Assembly (NCBI GenBank): GCA_002483135.1
Contig: DLHI01000024.1
Coordinates: 1 to 64,000 of the forward strand
Source of the DNA: Hyphomonadaceae bacterium UBA7672
GTDB lineage: Bacteria; Pseudomonadota; Alphaproteobacteria; Caulobacterales; Hyphomonadaceae
Direction: 5' to 3'
DNA length: 64,000 nt
Shown: piece after piece, positions 51,742 through 60,731 of the stretch
Layout: every line of letters starts with the position of its first letter
Numbering within the stretch: position 1 is the first letter of the stretch
Program-made: the position numbers and the translations under genes
The notes under the pieces: model-generated
Databases searched by the model: none
Told to the model about the DNA's origin: nothing
Seen by the model: only the letters and a program-made list of their open reading frames with translations

Positions 51742-52728
51742 TTAGCCTCGCGTGGCAAAAGGACTGCCGCCACCCGGCGGACGCGGCGGCGTGTCCGGCG
51801 GACGCTTCACATTGTCGGTCAGCGCCTTCACGCCCTCGATGGCGCCCACGAGGCCGGCAAAGTCCGCTGGCACGATCACCGTGCGCTGCTGCGGCGAGCT
51901 TGCCAGCTTGGCGAAGGCTTCCACGTATTTGAGGCCAAGGAAGTAGTTGATCGCATTCACGTCGCCCTTGGCGATGGCTTCGGAAACCACCTCGGTCGCC
52001 TTCGCTTCGGCCTCGGCTTCCCGCTCGCGCGCCTCGGCGTCGCGGAACGCAGCTTCACGGCGGCCTTCCGCCTCAAGAATCTGAGATTGTTTCTGGCCCT
52101 CCGCCTTGAGAATGGCCGACGCCCGGTCGCCCTCGGCCTCGAGGATCTGCGCGCGCTTCAGGCGCTCCGCCTTCATTTGGCGCGCCATCGCCTCGGTAAT
52201 GTCCTGCGGCGGCGTCAGGTCCTTGATCTCGATGCGGGTGACCTTCACGCCCCATGGCTGCGTCGCCGCATCGATCACCGACAGCAGCCGCGCGTTGATG
52301 TCGTCGCGATTGGACAAGACCTGATCGAGGTCCATTGAGCCGACCACAGTACGGATATTGGTCAGCGACAGATTCGTGATCGCCTGGATGAGGTTATTCA
52401 CTTCGTATGCGGCCGGCACCGGATCAATCACCTGCGTGAACACCACCGCGTCGCACGACACCATGGCGTTGTCGCGCGTGATCACCATTTGCTGGGGCAC
52501 ATCCAGCACGGTCTCCATCATGTTGAGCTTGTGGCCGATGCGGTCCACGAACGGCATGATGAAAGCAAGACCAGGAGACAGCGTGCGCGTGTATCGTCCG
52601 AACTGTTCGACCGTATACTGATAGCCCTGCGGCACGACCTTTACGGCGCTGAAGATGATAATCACGCCGAACAGAACCAGCAGCACTGGCACGAGTACCG
52701 CCGCATTGGAGGCAAAGTCGATATCCAT
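51742..52728 (-). CDS. SPFH/Band 7 membrane protein (stomatin/QmcA-like)
   Basis: From ATG 52728 (AAGGAG eight bases upstream), 328 residues. One N-terminal membrane helix (about 8-30), then the SPFH domain ('FSAVKVVPQGYQYTVEQFGRYTRTLSPGLAFIMPF', 'NAMVSCDAVVFTQVIDPVPAAYEVNNLIQAI', 'MDLDQVLSNRDDINARLL'), an Ala/Glu/Arg-rich coiled region at about 180-240 ('AEGDRASAILKAEGQKQSQI') and a Pro/Gly tail. SPFH proteins form rings that organise membrane microdomains and regulate proteases such as FtsH. Operonic with nfeD downstream. Confidence 0.92.
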   Translation of the reverse strand: MDIDFASNAAVLVPVLLVLFGVIIIFSAVKVVPQGYQYTVEQFGRYTRTLSPGLAFIMPFVDRIGHKLNMMETVLDVPQQMVITRDNAMVSCDAVVFTQVIDPVPAAYEVNNLIQAITNLSLTNIRTVVGSMDLDQVLSNRDDINARLLSVIDAATQPWGVKVTRIEIKDLTPPQDITEAMARQMKAERLKRAQILEAEGDRASAILKAEGQKQSQILEAEGRREAAFRDAEAREREAEAEAKATEVVSEAIAKGDVNAINYFLGLKYVEAFAKLASSPQQRTVIVPADFAGLVGAIEGVKALTDNVKRPPDTPPRPPGGGSPFATRG

Positions 52729-52830
52729 CCCACCCACTCCTTCTGGCTGCCATGCGGCCCGTCACCAATGAAGATGGGGCTGAATCAATCCCGCAGCAAT
52801 GGCGTTTGCAGCCGATTCAGCCTTCCGCAG

Positions 52831-52864
52831 ACGCAAAGAGGCCGGGACGCTGCCGCCCCGGCCT
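52831..52864 (-). terminator. Probable terminator downstream of peroxiredoxin gene
   Basis: On the minus strand the stem AGGCCGGG/CCCGGCCT (52857-52864 and 52839-52846) with a ten-base loop is followed by CTTTGCGT. It lies about 30 bases after the peroxiredoxin stop. The T-tract is short, so efficiency is uncertain. Confidence 0.55.
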
Positions 52865-52893
52865 GCTAAACGCTCGTCTCTTGCCGTATGGGG

Positions 52894-53376
52894 TCAGAGC
52901 TGGCCCAGCATGAAGTCCGCCGCGCTGACCTTGAACTCGCCCGGGCCTTCCACATTCAGTTGCTTCACCACACCGTTCTCGACGATCATGGAATAGCGCT
53001 TGGAGCGCGAGCCCATGCCGAAACCCGAACCGTCCATCTCGAGGCCCACGGCCTTGGCGAATGCGCCGTTGCCGTCGGCCAGCATCACGACATCATCGCC
53101 CACCTGTTGCGACTTGCCCCACGCGTCCATGACGAACACGTCGTTCACCGAAACGCAGGCAATGGTGTCCACGCCCTTGGCGCGAAACTCGGCAGCCTTC
53201 TCCTTGTATCCCGGCAGGTGCCGCGCCGAGCAGGTCGGCGTAAACGCGCCCGGCACGGCGAACAGCGCCACCTTCTTGCCGGCCGTCAGCTCCGCAATCG
53301 TGAGCGGCGAGGGCTTGCCCTCCTTCATTACGGTAAAGGTCGCCTCGGGCAGTTTGTCGCCAACCTTGATAGTCAT
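52894..53376 (-). CDS. Peroxiredoxin (Prx5/AhpC-TSA family)
   Basis: A thiol peroxidase that reduces H2O2 and organic hydroperoxides. The 160 residues contain 'VPGAFTPTCSARHLPGY', with peroxidatic Cys49 in the P-x-x-x-T-x-x-C motif, and 'RSKRYSMIVENGVVKQLNVE' near the end. A second resolving Cys is seen at about 73 ('IACVSVND'), the 1-Cys/atypical 2-Cys Prx5 layout. Soluble, cytoplasmic or periplasmic; no signal visible. Divergent from yqgE with about 150 bases between, a common alphaproteobacterial pairing. Confidence 0.94.
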   Translation of the reverse strand: MTIKVGDKLPEATFTVMKEGKPSPLTIAELTAGKKVALFAVPGAFTPTCSARHLPGYKEKAAEFRAKGVDTIACVSVNDVFVMDAWGKSQQVGDDVVMLADGNGAFAKAVGLEMDGSGFGMGSRSKRYSMIVENGVVKQLNVEGPGEFKVSAADFMLGQL

Positions 53377-53530
53377 GATTTCGCCTCTTCACAGCAGGAC
53401 AGGATTGTTCGCGCGAGAACCTTTAGTCCGTTTCGGCGCCGCGCGCCAATATGGGTAATGCCCGCAATTGATTTCGGGTATTGCCTTGGGTGGGCCGAAA
53501 GCCCAGTTTGCCCGCGAAGGAGGCCCGCTG

Positions 53531-54091
53531 TTGAAGGGCTCGCTGGCCGGAAAGCTGCTGATCGCCTCCCCGGCGATTGAAGACCCCCGCTTCAGCCGGG
53601 CGGTCATACTGATCTGCACGCACAACGAAGAACATGCGATGGGCATCGTGCTCAACAAGGCGAGCGATGAGGGCCCGCTGTCTGAACTGCTCGATCAGCT
53701 CGGCGTCGATGGCGAAGAGGCCCCCGAGGATGCGCATATCCTGATCGGCGGCCCGGTCAGCCGCGAGCGTGGATTCGTTCTCCACTCCGAGGATTATGAC
53801 AGCGATGGCGCAACATTGAGCGTCTGCGAAGGCGTGTGCCTCACGGCCACGCGCGATGTCCTCCACGCGATCACCTCAGATCAGCCGCCCGAACGCTTCG
53901 TGGTCGCGCTCGGCTATTCTGGCTGGGGCGCGGGCCAGCTCGAGATGGAGTTGGCCGAGAATGTCTGGCTCGTGGGCGAACCCGACGTCGCCCTCGTCTA
54001 CGACCCATCCTTCGACACCAAATGGAGCCGCGCCCTCGCCCGCATCGGCGTCTCCCCGGATCGCCTGCAGGTCTCGGGCGGGAGAGCCTGA
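53531..54091 (+). CDS. YqgE/AlgH-family protein
   Basis: The TTG at 53531 has AGGAGG seven bases upstream and gives the typical 'LKGSLAGKLLIASPAIEDPRFSRAVI' start; an earlier start at 53468 is less likely. The 186 residues are complete, with 'MGIVLNKASDEGPLSELLDQLG', 'LIGGPVSRERGFVLHSED' and 'VALGYSGWGAGQLEMELAENVWL'. YqgE proteins are small, conserved and of unknown biochemistry; in pseudomonads AlgH affects alginate and stress regulation. Cytoplasmic. Confidence 0.93.
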   Translation: MKGSLAGKLLIASPAIEDPRFSRAVILICTHNEEHAMGIVLNKASDEGPLSELLDQLGVDGEEAPEDAHILIGGPVSRERGFVLHSEDYDSDGATLSVCEGVCLTATRDVLHAITSDQPPERFVVALGYSGWGAGQLEMELAENVWLVGEPDVALVYDPSFDTKWSRALARIGVSPDRLQVSGGRA

Positions 54092-54164
54092 GCTTCACAA
54101 CCGCTTCAACTATCTTGCCAAGCCACACAGCCTCATGCCCACTCCGCGCCAAATGGAGTCTCCC

Positions 54165-54722
54165 ATGCGCATCGTCCTTCTTGCCACCGCCCTGCTCTTC
54201 AGCGCCCCCGCCTTCGCCCAATCGTCTGCATCATTGCCCTTGAAGCTGGACCTGCCCGGCTTCCAGCAGGTGATCAGCGACACCGGCTCGGTTTACGTCT
54301 CGGGTCAGCCCAGCGAAGCGGCCATCCGCGATCTCGCCGCCAAGGGTGTCAAGACGATCATCAGCGTGCGCACCACGGCCGAGATGAACAACCGCGCACA
54401 GGTGCCGTTCGATGAAGCCGCACTCGCGAAGGAGCTGGGCATCACCTTTGTCAACGTCCCGCTCGGCGGGCCGACTTCCCCCTACACGCCCGAAGCGCTC
54501 GACCAGGTGATCGCCGCGATCAAGGCGTCGGACGGCGAAGTGCTGCTCCACTGCACGGTCGGCTGGCGCGCCAGCCATGTCTGGGCCGCCTATCTCGTCA
54601 AGGAGAAGGGCCTCAGCTACGAAGAAGCCATCCGCCAGGCTGAAGCCATCAACCTCAACGGCTACACGCCCCCCAATGGCGAGCGTCCGGTGGACAGCCT
54701 GCTCGGCCGCAAGGCGCAGTAG
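54165..54722 (+). CDS. BLH-type (DUF442-like) phosphatase, exported
   Basis: The ATG at 54165 has GGAG upstream. A signal peptide ends at about residue 20 ('AFA-Q'). The mature domain is a beta-lactamase-hydrolase-like tyrosine phosphatase: 'YVSGQPSEAAIRDLAAKGVKTIISVRT', the phosphate loop 'HCTVGWRASHVW' (Cys-x4-Arg, as in DUF442 proteins, not the Cys-x5-Arg of classical PTPs), and 'NLNGYTPPNGE' near the end. Substrate unknown. It sits between yqgE and the thioesterase gene and is convergent with the latter. Confidence 0.85.
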   Translation: MRIVLLATALLFSAPAFAQSSASLPLKLDLPGFQQVISDTGSVYVSGQPSEAAIRDLAAKGVKTIISVRTTAEMNNRAQVPFDEAALAKELGITFVNVPLGGPTSPYTPEALDQVIAAIKASDGEVLLHCTVGWRASHVWAAYLVKEKGLSYEEAIRQAEAINLNGYTPPNGERPVDSLLGRKAQ

Positions 54723-54725
54723 GCT

Positions 54726-55526
54726 CTAGTCGCGGAACGCCGCCACCTGCTCGCTGGTTGCGAGCAAGGCGCCATCGGGCGACCACAGCTTCAGCTCGTG
54801 GTCGAAATACCCGCCCTCGCAACGCCTGCAGTGAACTTCGCTGAGCACAAAGCGCGAGCCTGTCGCCACGATCTCGTCCGGCGTCGCATGGAAGTGTGTG
54901 GTCATCGATACGGTGGATGATCCCGAGATCGCTTCCCGTTTCCAGATCACGCGCGGCGGCGCCAGGTCGGCCATTGCCGCCAGCTGCAGTACATCCACCG
55001 GCCGCTGCGCCCTATCCTGCTGCCACACCAGCGAACTCGTCGGCTGGCTCCGATCGAGGTTCGCAGAGCGCGGCATCGGCGTGATCCAGCGTGAGCGATA
55101 CTGCGCGCCAAAGCCTGCCGGCGGCATCCACTCGCCAAGACCTTCAGTCTCCGGCGGTGGCACGTCCGGCATGACGGCGTCGGTGAAGCTCGTTGTCTCG
55201 CGCCGCACGCCCAGCGTAACCTGCGCATGCGCGCAGCACTTACCGCCCTGATGTAGCTCCGACCGCCAGAACTGCAGCCGCGCGCCAGAGCGGATCAGAC
55301 GTGTCGAAATCTCGAAAGCGCCCTCGTTGAGCGCCTCGATGAACAGCACGGATTCCGAAAGCGGACCTCCCTTGGCCTCCCCCTCAAGAAGGATTGCCTT
55401 CAGCAGCGCCGCCGCAGTCCAGCCGCCAAACTGGCTGCCAAAGCCGCGATAGGCCGGATCGACCTCGCCGGCCCAGACGTTCGGCCCATCGGCCACGAGT
55501 TTGATTGAGTCCTGGAACATAAGCAT
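54726..55526 (-). CDS. Acyl-CoA thioesterase (TesB-like, double hotdog)
   Basis: The 266 residues fit a type II thioesterase made of two hotdog folds: 'AYRGFGSQFGGWTAAALLKAIL', 'AFEISTRLIRSGARLQFWRSELHQGG' in the first half, and 'LQLAAMADLAPPRVIW' and 'TTHFHATPDEIVATGSRFVLSEVHCRRCEGGYFDHELKLWSPDGALLATSEQ' in the second. Such enzymes hydrolyse acyl-CoA to fatty acid and CoA. Substrate length is not readable. It ends 4 bases from the phosphatase stop. Confidence 0.85.
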   Translation of the reverse strand: MLMFQDSIKLVADGPNVWAGEVDPAYRGFGSQFGGWTAAALLKAILLEGEAKGGPLSESVLFIEALNEGAFEISTRLIRSGARLQFWRSELHQGGKCCAHAQVTLGVRRETTSFTDAVMPDVPPPETEGLGEWMPPAGFGAQYRSRWITPMPRSANLDRSQPTSSLVWQQDRAQRPVDVLQLAAMADLAPPRVIWKREAISGSSTVSMTTHFHATPDEIVATGSRFVLSEVHCRRCEGGYFDHELKLWSPDGALLATSEQVAAFRD

Positions 55527-55612
55527 GCGCGGGAAAAAGCCCGGACCGGGCCCGCGGTCAACGCGACGGATATGTTAGGCCTCCTCAACGAAGCGAGGCG
55601 CCTGGATACCAC

Positions 55613-55825
55613 TCAGTCGCGCTTGTTCCGCCACGGCACGATCACCAGCCAGAAGAACAGGCTGAACGCCATGCCGATCACCAGCGTCACCAGCGGCAGC
55701 CACGGCCAGTACTGCTGACGCAGCGCACTTTCCGGCTCCAGCGACAAAAGCCCCGCCGCGATCGCGATGGCCGGGATGGCGCCAGAGATGGACAGGGCGA
55801 GGCGCTTTTCGCGAGACTCAGCCAC
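55613..55825 (-). CDS. Small two-TM membrane protein after gatA
   Basis: The 70 residues contain two hydrophobic segments (about 11-28 and 42-63) and basic ends. The GTG start follows the gatA stop with no base between them, so it is translationally coupled to gatA. Function unknown. The tight linkage suggests it is a real gene of the amidotransferase operon, not a shadow. Confidence 0.7.
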   Translation of the reverse strand: MAESREKRLALSISGAIPAIAIAAGLLSLEPESALRQQYWPWLPLVTLVIGMAFSLFFWLVIVPWRNKRD

Positions 55826-57325
55826 TTACCACCACTTTTCGGGACGAGCCGTGAAGCTGGCTGACTGTTCGATCACAGCCGCCACCTTGAAGCAGGCTTC
55901 TTCGTCCAGCGCCTTGCCGATCACCTGCAGGCCAAGCGGCAGGCCTTGCGCATCAAGCCCGGCCGGCATCGCGATGGCGGGAAGGCCGGCAAGGTTGGCC
56001 GTGACCGTGAAGATGTCGTTGAGGTACATTGCGACCGGATCATCCCCCTTCTCGCCATAGCCAAACGCGGCCGAAGGCGTCGCCGGCGTGAGCAGCGCGT
56101 CGCACTGTTTGAACGCTTCTTCGAAGTCCTGCAGGATCTTCGTGCGGACCCGCTGCGCCCGCAGATAGTACGCGTCGTAGTACCCCGCGCTAAGCACATA
56201 GGTGCCGATCAGCAGGCGGCGCTGAACCTCGGCGCCGAAGCCCTTGGCGCGCGTGGTCTCGTAGGTCGACGTCAGCGAGCCATCGCCCGACTGGCGCGCG
56301 CCATAGCGGATGCCGTCATAGCGCGCGAGGTTGGACGACGCTTCCGCCGGGGCTACGATGTAGTAGGCCGGCAGTGCGTACTTCGTGTGCGGCAGCGACA
56401 CGTCCACGATTTCAGCGCCCGCCGCCTTCGCCCAGGCGATGCCCTGCTGCCAGAGTTTCTCGATCTCTTCGGGCATGCCGTCGACGCGGTATTCCTTCGG
56501 CACGCCAATCTTCATGCCCTTGATCGACTTGCCAACGGACTTCGTCCATTCCGGCACGGGCAAGTGCAGGCTGGTGGAATCCTTGTCGTCGCCCGAGCAC
56601 ATCACTTCGAGCATCAGGGCCGCGTCCTTGACCGTCTTCGCAAGCGGGCCAGCCTGGTCCAGCGACGAGGCGAAAGCCACCATGCCATAGCGGCTGGCGC
56701 GGCCGTATGTCGGCTTGATGCCGACAAGGCCGGTGAACGCCGCCGGCTGGCGGATCGACCCGCCCGTGTCAGAGGCCGTCGCTGCGAGACACAGGTCGGC
56801 CGAAACTGCCGTCGCCGATCCACCCGACGATCCGCCGGCGGTGAGCTTGACGTTCGAATTCGTGCGCCGCCACGGGTTGGACGGCGGGCCGAAGCGCGAG
56901 GTCTCGTTCGACGAGCCCATGGCGAACTCGTCCATGTTGAGCTTGCCCAGCATGACCGAGCCCTGGTCCCACAGGTTCTGCGTGACCGTGCTTTCATAGG
57001 TGGGCGTGAATTCACCGAGAATGTTCGAGCAGGCGGTCGTACGCACACCCTTGGTGCAGAACAGATCCTTGATGCCCAGAGGCGCGCCTTCCAGCTTACC
57101 GCCCTCGCCCTTCGCGAGCTTCGCATCCGAAGCCTTCGCCATCTCCAGCGCCTTGTCCGCCGTGACGACGACATAGGCGTTCAGCGACGGATTGGACTTG
57201 TCGATCTGCGTCAGGAACGCCTCCGTGATTTCCTGCGACGAAAACTTCTTCGCCTTCAGGCCATCGACGGCATCGGACAGGGTGAGTTGGGTGAGGTTGG
57301 TCATCGGGCTCTGTTTCGCAGTCAT
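55826..57325 (-). CDS. gatA: Asp-tRNA(Asn)/Glu-tRNA(Gln) amidotransferase subunit A
   Basis: GatA hydrolyses glutamine and channels ammonia to GatB to finish misacylated tRNAs. The 499 residues have the amidase signature with the catalytic triad Lys ('GIKDLFCTKG'), cis-Ser ('GGSSGGSA') and nucleophile Ser ('ASDTGGSIRQPAAFTG'). An ATG at 57304 is a second possible start. It starts directly after the stop of the DUF2199 gene and is followed by the small membrane protein; gatC is the first gene of the set. gatB is not in the window. Confidence 0.95.
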   Translation of the reverse strand: MTAKQSPMTNLTQLTLSDAVDGLKAKKFSSQEITEAFLTQIDKSNPSLNAYVVVTADKALEMAKASDAKLAKGEGGKLEGAPLGIKDLFCTKGVRTTACSNILGEFTPTYESTVTQNLWDQGSVMLGKLNMDEFAMGSSNETSRFGPPSNPWRRTNSNVKLTAGGSSGGSATAVSADLCLAATASDTGGSIRQPAAFTGLVGIKPTYGRASRYGMVAFASSLDQAGPLAKTVKDAALMLEVMCSGDDKDSTSLHLPVPEWTKSVGKSIKGMKIGVPKEYRVDGMPEEIEKLWQQGIAWAKAAGAEIVDVSLPHTKYALPAYYIVAPAEASSNLARYDGIRYGARQSGDGSLTSTYETTRAKGFGAEVQRRLLIGTYVLSAGYYDAYYLRAQRVRTKILQDFEEAFKQCDALLTPATPSAAFGYGEKGDDPVAMYLNDIFTVTANLAGLPAIAMPAGLDAQGLPLGLQVIGKALDEEACFKVAAVIEQSASFTARPEKWW

Positions 57326-57937
57326 CTAGTTCGCGAGCGGAATGCCGCCGCGCATGTCGTGGCCATATGCCGCAAAAAGTTCGAGCATACGGTCGACGCC
57401 GATACCATCACGCTGTTCGGCCAGCATGGGGTGCTCATTGTTGGGGCCGGCCTGGATGCCGTGGACGATCAGCACGGGCGGCCCGCCGTCGGTCTGCTGG
57501 AATGCCGAACCCATGAGGTTGAAGGTATCCGGAAAGCCACCAACGCGATTGACGAGGCGCGCCCGCGCTCGTGCATTGGGGTCCAACTTGCCCGACTTGT
57601 AGGCTTCCACGAACGCGTCGAAATCCACCCGATCAAGGCTTGCCCAGGTGGTGAACATGAAGGCGGCTGGCGCCGCGCCGCGCATCTGAAGTGGTAAGCG
57701 CACGCGCATCGCGAAGAACTTGCCGTCGATGATGCAGAAATTGGCGGATAGGAATGTGCCATCCATGCGCATGTCGGCGTCGGCTTCGTAATCATCCTTG
57801 CCCTGCCATCCCAGCGGATGGTGCAGATGGATTGGGAACAGGCCCACATGGCGCTCGCCGCACGAACAGGCGAAGCCCTGCGTGGTGAAGGCGTTCCAGC
57901 GCGGGTCGGCCAGCACAGAACCGGTGGTCGTTTCCAT
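57326..57937 (-). CDS. DUF2199 domain protein
   Basis: The 203 residues contain 'CSCGERHVGLFPIHLHHPLGW' (a C-x-C/H cluster), 'DGTFLSANFCIIDGKFFAMRVRLPLQM' and 'AGPNNEHPMLAEQRDGI', the DUF2199 pattern. Function not established. It separates gatC from gatA in one operon: gatC ends nine bases before it starts and gatA begins directly after it stops. A role linked to tRNA amidation is only a guess from position. Confidence 0.85.
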   Translation of the reverse strand: METTTGSVLADPRWNAFTTQGFACSCGERHVGLFPIHLHHPLGWQGKDDYEADADMRMDGTFLSANFCIIDGKFFAMRVRLPLQMRGAAPAAFMFTTWASLDRVDFDAFVEAYKSGKLDPNARARARLVNRVGGFPDTFNLMGSAFQQTDGGPPVLIVHGIQAGPNNEHPMLAEQRDGIGVDRMLELFAAYGHDMRGGIPLAN

Positions 57938-57946
57938 GACCGTGTC

Positions 57947-58234
57947 CTACTCCACCACTTTGGGGACAACGAAGAAGCCGTCCTCGGATTTCGGCGCATT
58001 GGCCAGGACCTGGTCCTGGATGCCGCCATCGGTGATAACGTCCTCGCGCATCGGCAGGGTCATGGCGACGGGCGTCGTCATTGCCTCGACGCCCTCGACG
58101 TTGACCTCATTGAGCTGCTCGATCCATGTGAGGATGCCGTTCAGTTCCTTTGCCATGGGCTCAAGACGCTCCTCCGGCACGGCGATCCGCGCCAGCCGGG
58201 CAACCTTCCGGACAGTATTCTTGTCGACGCTCAT
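57947..58234 (-). CDS. gatC: Asp-tRNA(Asn)/Glu-tRNA(Gln) amidotransferase subunit C
   Basis: The 95-residue GatC stabilises the GatA-GatB interface. It begins 'MSVDKNTVRKVARLARIAVPEERLEPMAKELNGIL' and includes 'VNVEGVEAMTTPVAMTLPMREDVIT', the family pattern with the final Pro/Lys tail. First gene of the gatC-DUF2199-gatA set and divergent from ruvX with about 90 bases between. Confidence 0.94.
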   Translation of the reverse strand: MSVDKNTVRKVARLARIAVPEERLEPMAKELNGILTWIEQLNEVNVEGVEAMTTPVAMTLPMREDVITDGGIQDQVLANAPKSEDGFFVVPKVVE

Positions 58235-58323
58235 CAGACCCTCAGACAGGCAAATCTGCCATTGCAGCCTGCCCTAGACGCCTCCGCCTTCCGCATCAAG
58301 CCGGAAGCGTCTACACCCCCGCA

Positions 58324-58782
58324 ATGCCGCTCGTTTCGCTACAGGAGTTACCGCCCAGGGGGGCGCTGCTGGGTATCGACCCCGGCTCAAAGGCCATTGG
58401 CGTGGCCGGATGCGACGCCAACCGCCTAATCTCGACCGGCCTTGAAACCATCGCCCGGGGCAAGAAACTTGGGCCCACGCTGGACCGGATTCTTGCTCTT
58501 TATGACCAGCGCCAATCGGTCGGCCTGGTGCTCGGCCTGCCGGTGAACATGGACGGAACCGAGGGCCCACGCGCCCAGTCGGCCCGCTCGCTGGCTCAGA
58601 ACATCCTGGCTCGCCGGGATATCCCCATTGCGCTGTGGGACGAACGCCTCTCCACGGCAGGAGCGGAGCGCGCCCTGCTGGAGGCCGACACGAGCCGCGC
58701 CCGGCGGGAGGAAGTCATCGACAAGGTCGCCGCCGCCTGGATCCTGCAGGGCGCAATCGACAGGTTGCATTCCGCCAGATGA
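58324..58782 (+). CDS. ruvX: Putative Holliday junction resolvase RuvX (YqgF)
   Basis: The ATG at 58324 gives 152 residues. An RNase-H fold is clear: 'LLGIDPGSKAIGVAGCD' (first catalytic Asp), 'GLPVNMDGTEGPRAQSARSLA', 'WDERLSTAGAERALLEAD' and 'EVIDKVAAAWILQGAIDRL' (last Asp). YqgF has also been linked to 16S rRNA 5'-end processing; the family has both claims. The stop overlaps the start of the AEC transporter gene. Confidence 0.94.
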   Translation: MPLVSLQELPPRGALLGIDPGSKAIGVAGCDANRLISTGLETIARGKKLGPTLDRILALYDQRQSVGLVLGLPVNMDGTEGPRAQSARSLAQNILARRDIPIALWDERLSTAGAERALLEADTSRARREEVIDKVAAAWILQGAIDRLHSAR

Positions 58783-59696
58783 CACAGATCGCCCTGGCGC
58801 TGGCGCCGGTCTTCATCGCCATTCTGGTCGGCTGGGGCGCGCGCACCTCGAAGCTGGTGCCCGAGGCTGCCTGGGGCGGCGTCAACCGGCTGGCCTACAT
58901 GGTGCTCGCCCCCATATTCATGTTCACGGAAATCCTGCGGGCGGACCTCTCCTTCAATGACGTGTCGTTCGTCGCTGCGGGCGTCGCCGCTTTTGCCGTG
59001 ATGGGCCTACTGGCGTTCGCGCTGAAGCCCATCGCGGGCGGCGGATCATCCTTCGCCAGCGCACATCAAGGCTCAGTGCGGTGGAACACCTTCATCATAC
59101 TCGCGGCTTCGCTCTCTATGCTGGGACCTCAAGCCTCCGCTCTGGTCGCCCTGCTGATGGGCCCCGCCATTCCGGTGGTGAACATCATCACCGTCTCCGT
59201 CCATTCGCGGTGGGGCGAGGGTCAGAACCCAAGCCTGCGCGGCATCATGCGGAGCCTCACGACCAACCCGCTGATCATCGCCTGCCTTGCTGGCCTTGCG
59301 GTCAACCTTTCCGGCTTCGAACTGCCGGCAGCCGCGATGGATACGCTGACCATCATCGGCCGCGGAGCGCTGGGCATCACGCTCATGTGCGTTGGCGCGG
59401 GGCTCGACCTCGGTTCGATTTCGGCGCGACCCGGTCTGATGGCGGCGGCGGTCGCAATGAAGCTCGTCATCTCGCCGCTGGTGTTCGTCGGGCTTGGCCT
59501 GCTGGCAGGGCTGCACGGTGTGCATCTCGCTGCGCTGGCCATGTGCGGGGCTGCGCCATCGCCCCCGGCCGCCTACATCCTGACGCGTGAAATGGGCGGC
59601 AATCCCCGATTCATGGCCGGACACATCACGGCGACAACGCTTCTCTCGACCCTGGCGATTCCCGCTGCGATCTGGTTCGCAGGGCTGTTTGGTTAA
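58779..59696 (+). CDS. AEC-family (auxin efflux carrier-like) transporter
   Basis: The ATG at 58779 overlaps the ruvX stop (ATGA). The 305 residues form about ten membrane helices in two inverted halves ('LAPVFIAILVGWGARTSKLVPEAAWGGVNRLAYMVLAP' and 'RGIMRSLTTNPLIIACLAGLAVNLSGFELP'), with 'GGNPRFMAGHITATTLLSTLAIPAAIW' at the end. AEC proteins move organic anions such as malate or malonate or act as efflux carriers; the substrate is not readable. Placed between ruvX and pyrB. Confidence 0.88.
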   Translation: MTQIALALAPVFIAILVGWGARTSKLVPEAAWGGVNRLAYMVLAPIFMFTEILRADLSFNDVSFVAAGVAAFAVMGLLAFALKPIAGGGSSFASAHQGSVRWNTFIILAASLSMLGPQASALVALLMGPAIPVVNIITVSVHSRWGEGQNPSLRGIMRSLTTNPLIIACLAGLAVNLSGFELPAAAMDTLTIIGRGALGITLMCVGAGLDLGSISARPGLMAAAVAMKLVISPLVFVGLGLLAGLHGVHLAALAMCGAAPSPPAAYILTREMGGNPRFMAGHITATTLLSTLAIPAAIWFAGLFG

Positions 59697-59774
59697 GGGA
59701 AAGCGGGTTTCTCGCGCCCTCCCTTGCTCCCCCGCGACTCCCTCGCTATCACCACCCAAATCGCGAGACAGCTC

Positions 59775-60731
59775 ATGGCGGACTACGCCTTTCCCCATCG
59801 ACACCTCCTGGGTATCGAGGGCCTGAATCGGCTCGACATCGAGACATTGCTGGAACTGGGCGACCGCTATGTCGACCTGAACCGCCAGCGCGTGAAGCAC
59901 GCCGACACGCTGGCCGGGCGCACGCTGGTCAACCTGTTCTTCGAAAACTCCACCCGCACGCAGGGATCATTCGAGATCGCTGGCCGTCGTCTGGGCGCGG
60001 ACGTGGTCACGATGCCTATCGCCACCTCTTCGGTGAAGAAGGGCGAGACGCTGATCGACACCGCCATGACGCTGAACGCCATGCGGCCAGACCTGCTGGT
60101 TATCCGCCATGGATCGTCGGGCGCGGTGAAGCTGCTGTCTCGCAAGGTCGACTGCTCGGTCATCAATGCTGGCGACGGCACGCACGAACACCCGACACAA
60201 GCGTTGCTGGATGCGCTTACCATCCGCCGCCGCGTGGGCGACATCGGCGGCCTGCGCATCGCCATCTGCGGAGACATCCTGCACAGCCGCGTCGCCCGCT
60301 CGAACGTCGCCTGTCTCAACCAGCTGGGCGCGCAGGTGCGTCTCATTGCGCCGAGAACGCTGACGCCGCCGGGCGCCGCCGACTGGGGCGCGGAAGTATT
60401 CACCGACATGCGCAAGGGCCTCGAAGGCTGCGATGTCGTGATGATGTTGCGTCTTCAGCAGGAGCGCATGGACGGGGCCTACCTGCCGTCCGCCCGCGAG
60501 TTCTTCCACTTCTACGGTCTCGACGCCGACAAGCTGAGCCACGCCAAGCCCGAAGCTCTGGTGATGCACCCGGGTCCCATGAACCGCGGCGTGGAGATCG
60601 AGAGCAGCATTGCCGATCACAAGACACGCTCGGCCATAACGGAACAAGTCGAGATGGGCGTCGCCATCCGAATGGCGGTACTTGAGACACTCGCGAAGAA
60701 CGCGCCTGAGCCGGGAGCGACCAAGCAATGA
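59775..60731 (+). CDS. pyrB: Aspartate carbamoyltransferase catalytic chain
   Basis: PyrB condenses carbamoyl phosphate with aspartate in pyrimidine synthesis. The ATG at 59775 gives 318 residues. Carbamoyl-phosphate binding 'FFENSTRTQGSFEIAGRRLGA', the 80s-loop equivalent 'SSVKKGETLIDT' and aspartate-domain 'HPTQALLDALTI', 'MMLRLQQERM', 'LVMHPGPMNRGVEI' are all present. The last codons overlap the start of the dihydroorotase-like gene, so the two are translationally coupled. Confidence 0.96.
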   Translation: MADYAFPHRHLLGIEGLNRLDIETLLELGDRYVDLNRQRVKHADTLAGRTLVNLFFENSTRTQGSFEIAGRRLGADVVTMPIATSSVKKGETLIDTAMTLNAMRPDLLVIRHGSSGAVKLLSRKVDCSVINAGDGTHEHPTQALLDALTIRRRVGDIGGLRIAICGDILHSRVARSNVACLNQLGAQVRLIAPRTLTPPGAADWGAEVFTDMRKGLEGCDVVMMLRLQQERMDGAYLPSAREFFHFYGLDADKLSHAKPEALVMHPGPMNRGVEIESSIADHKTRSAITEQVEMGVAIRMAVLETLAKNAPEPGATKQ

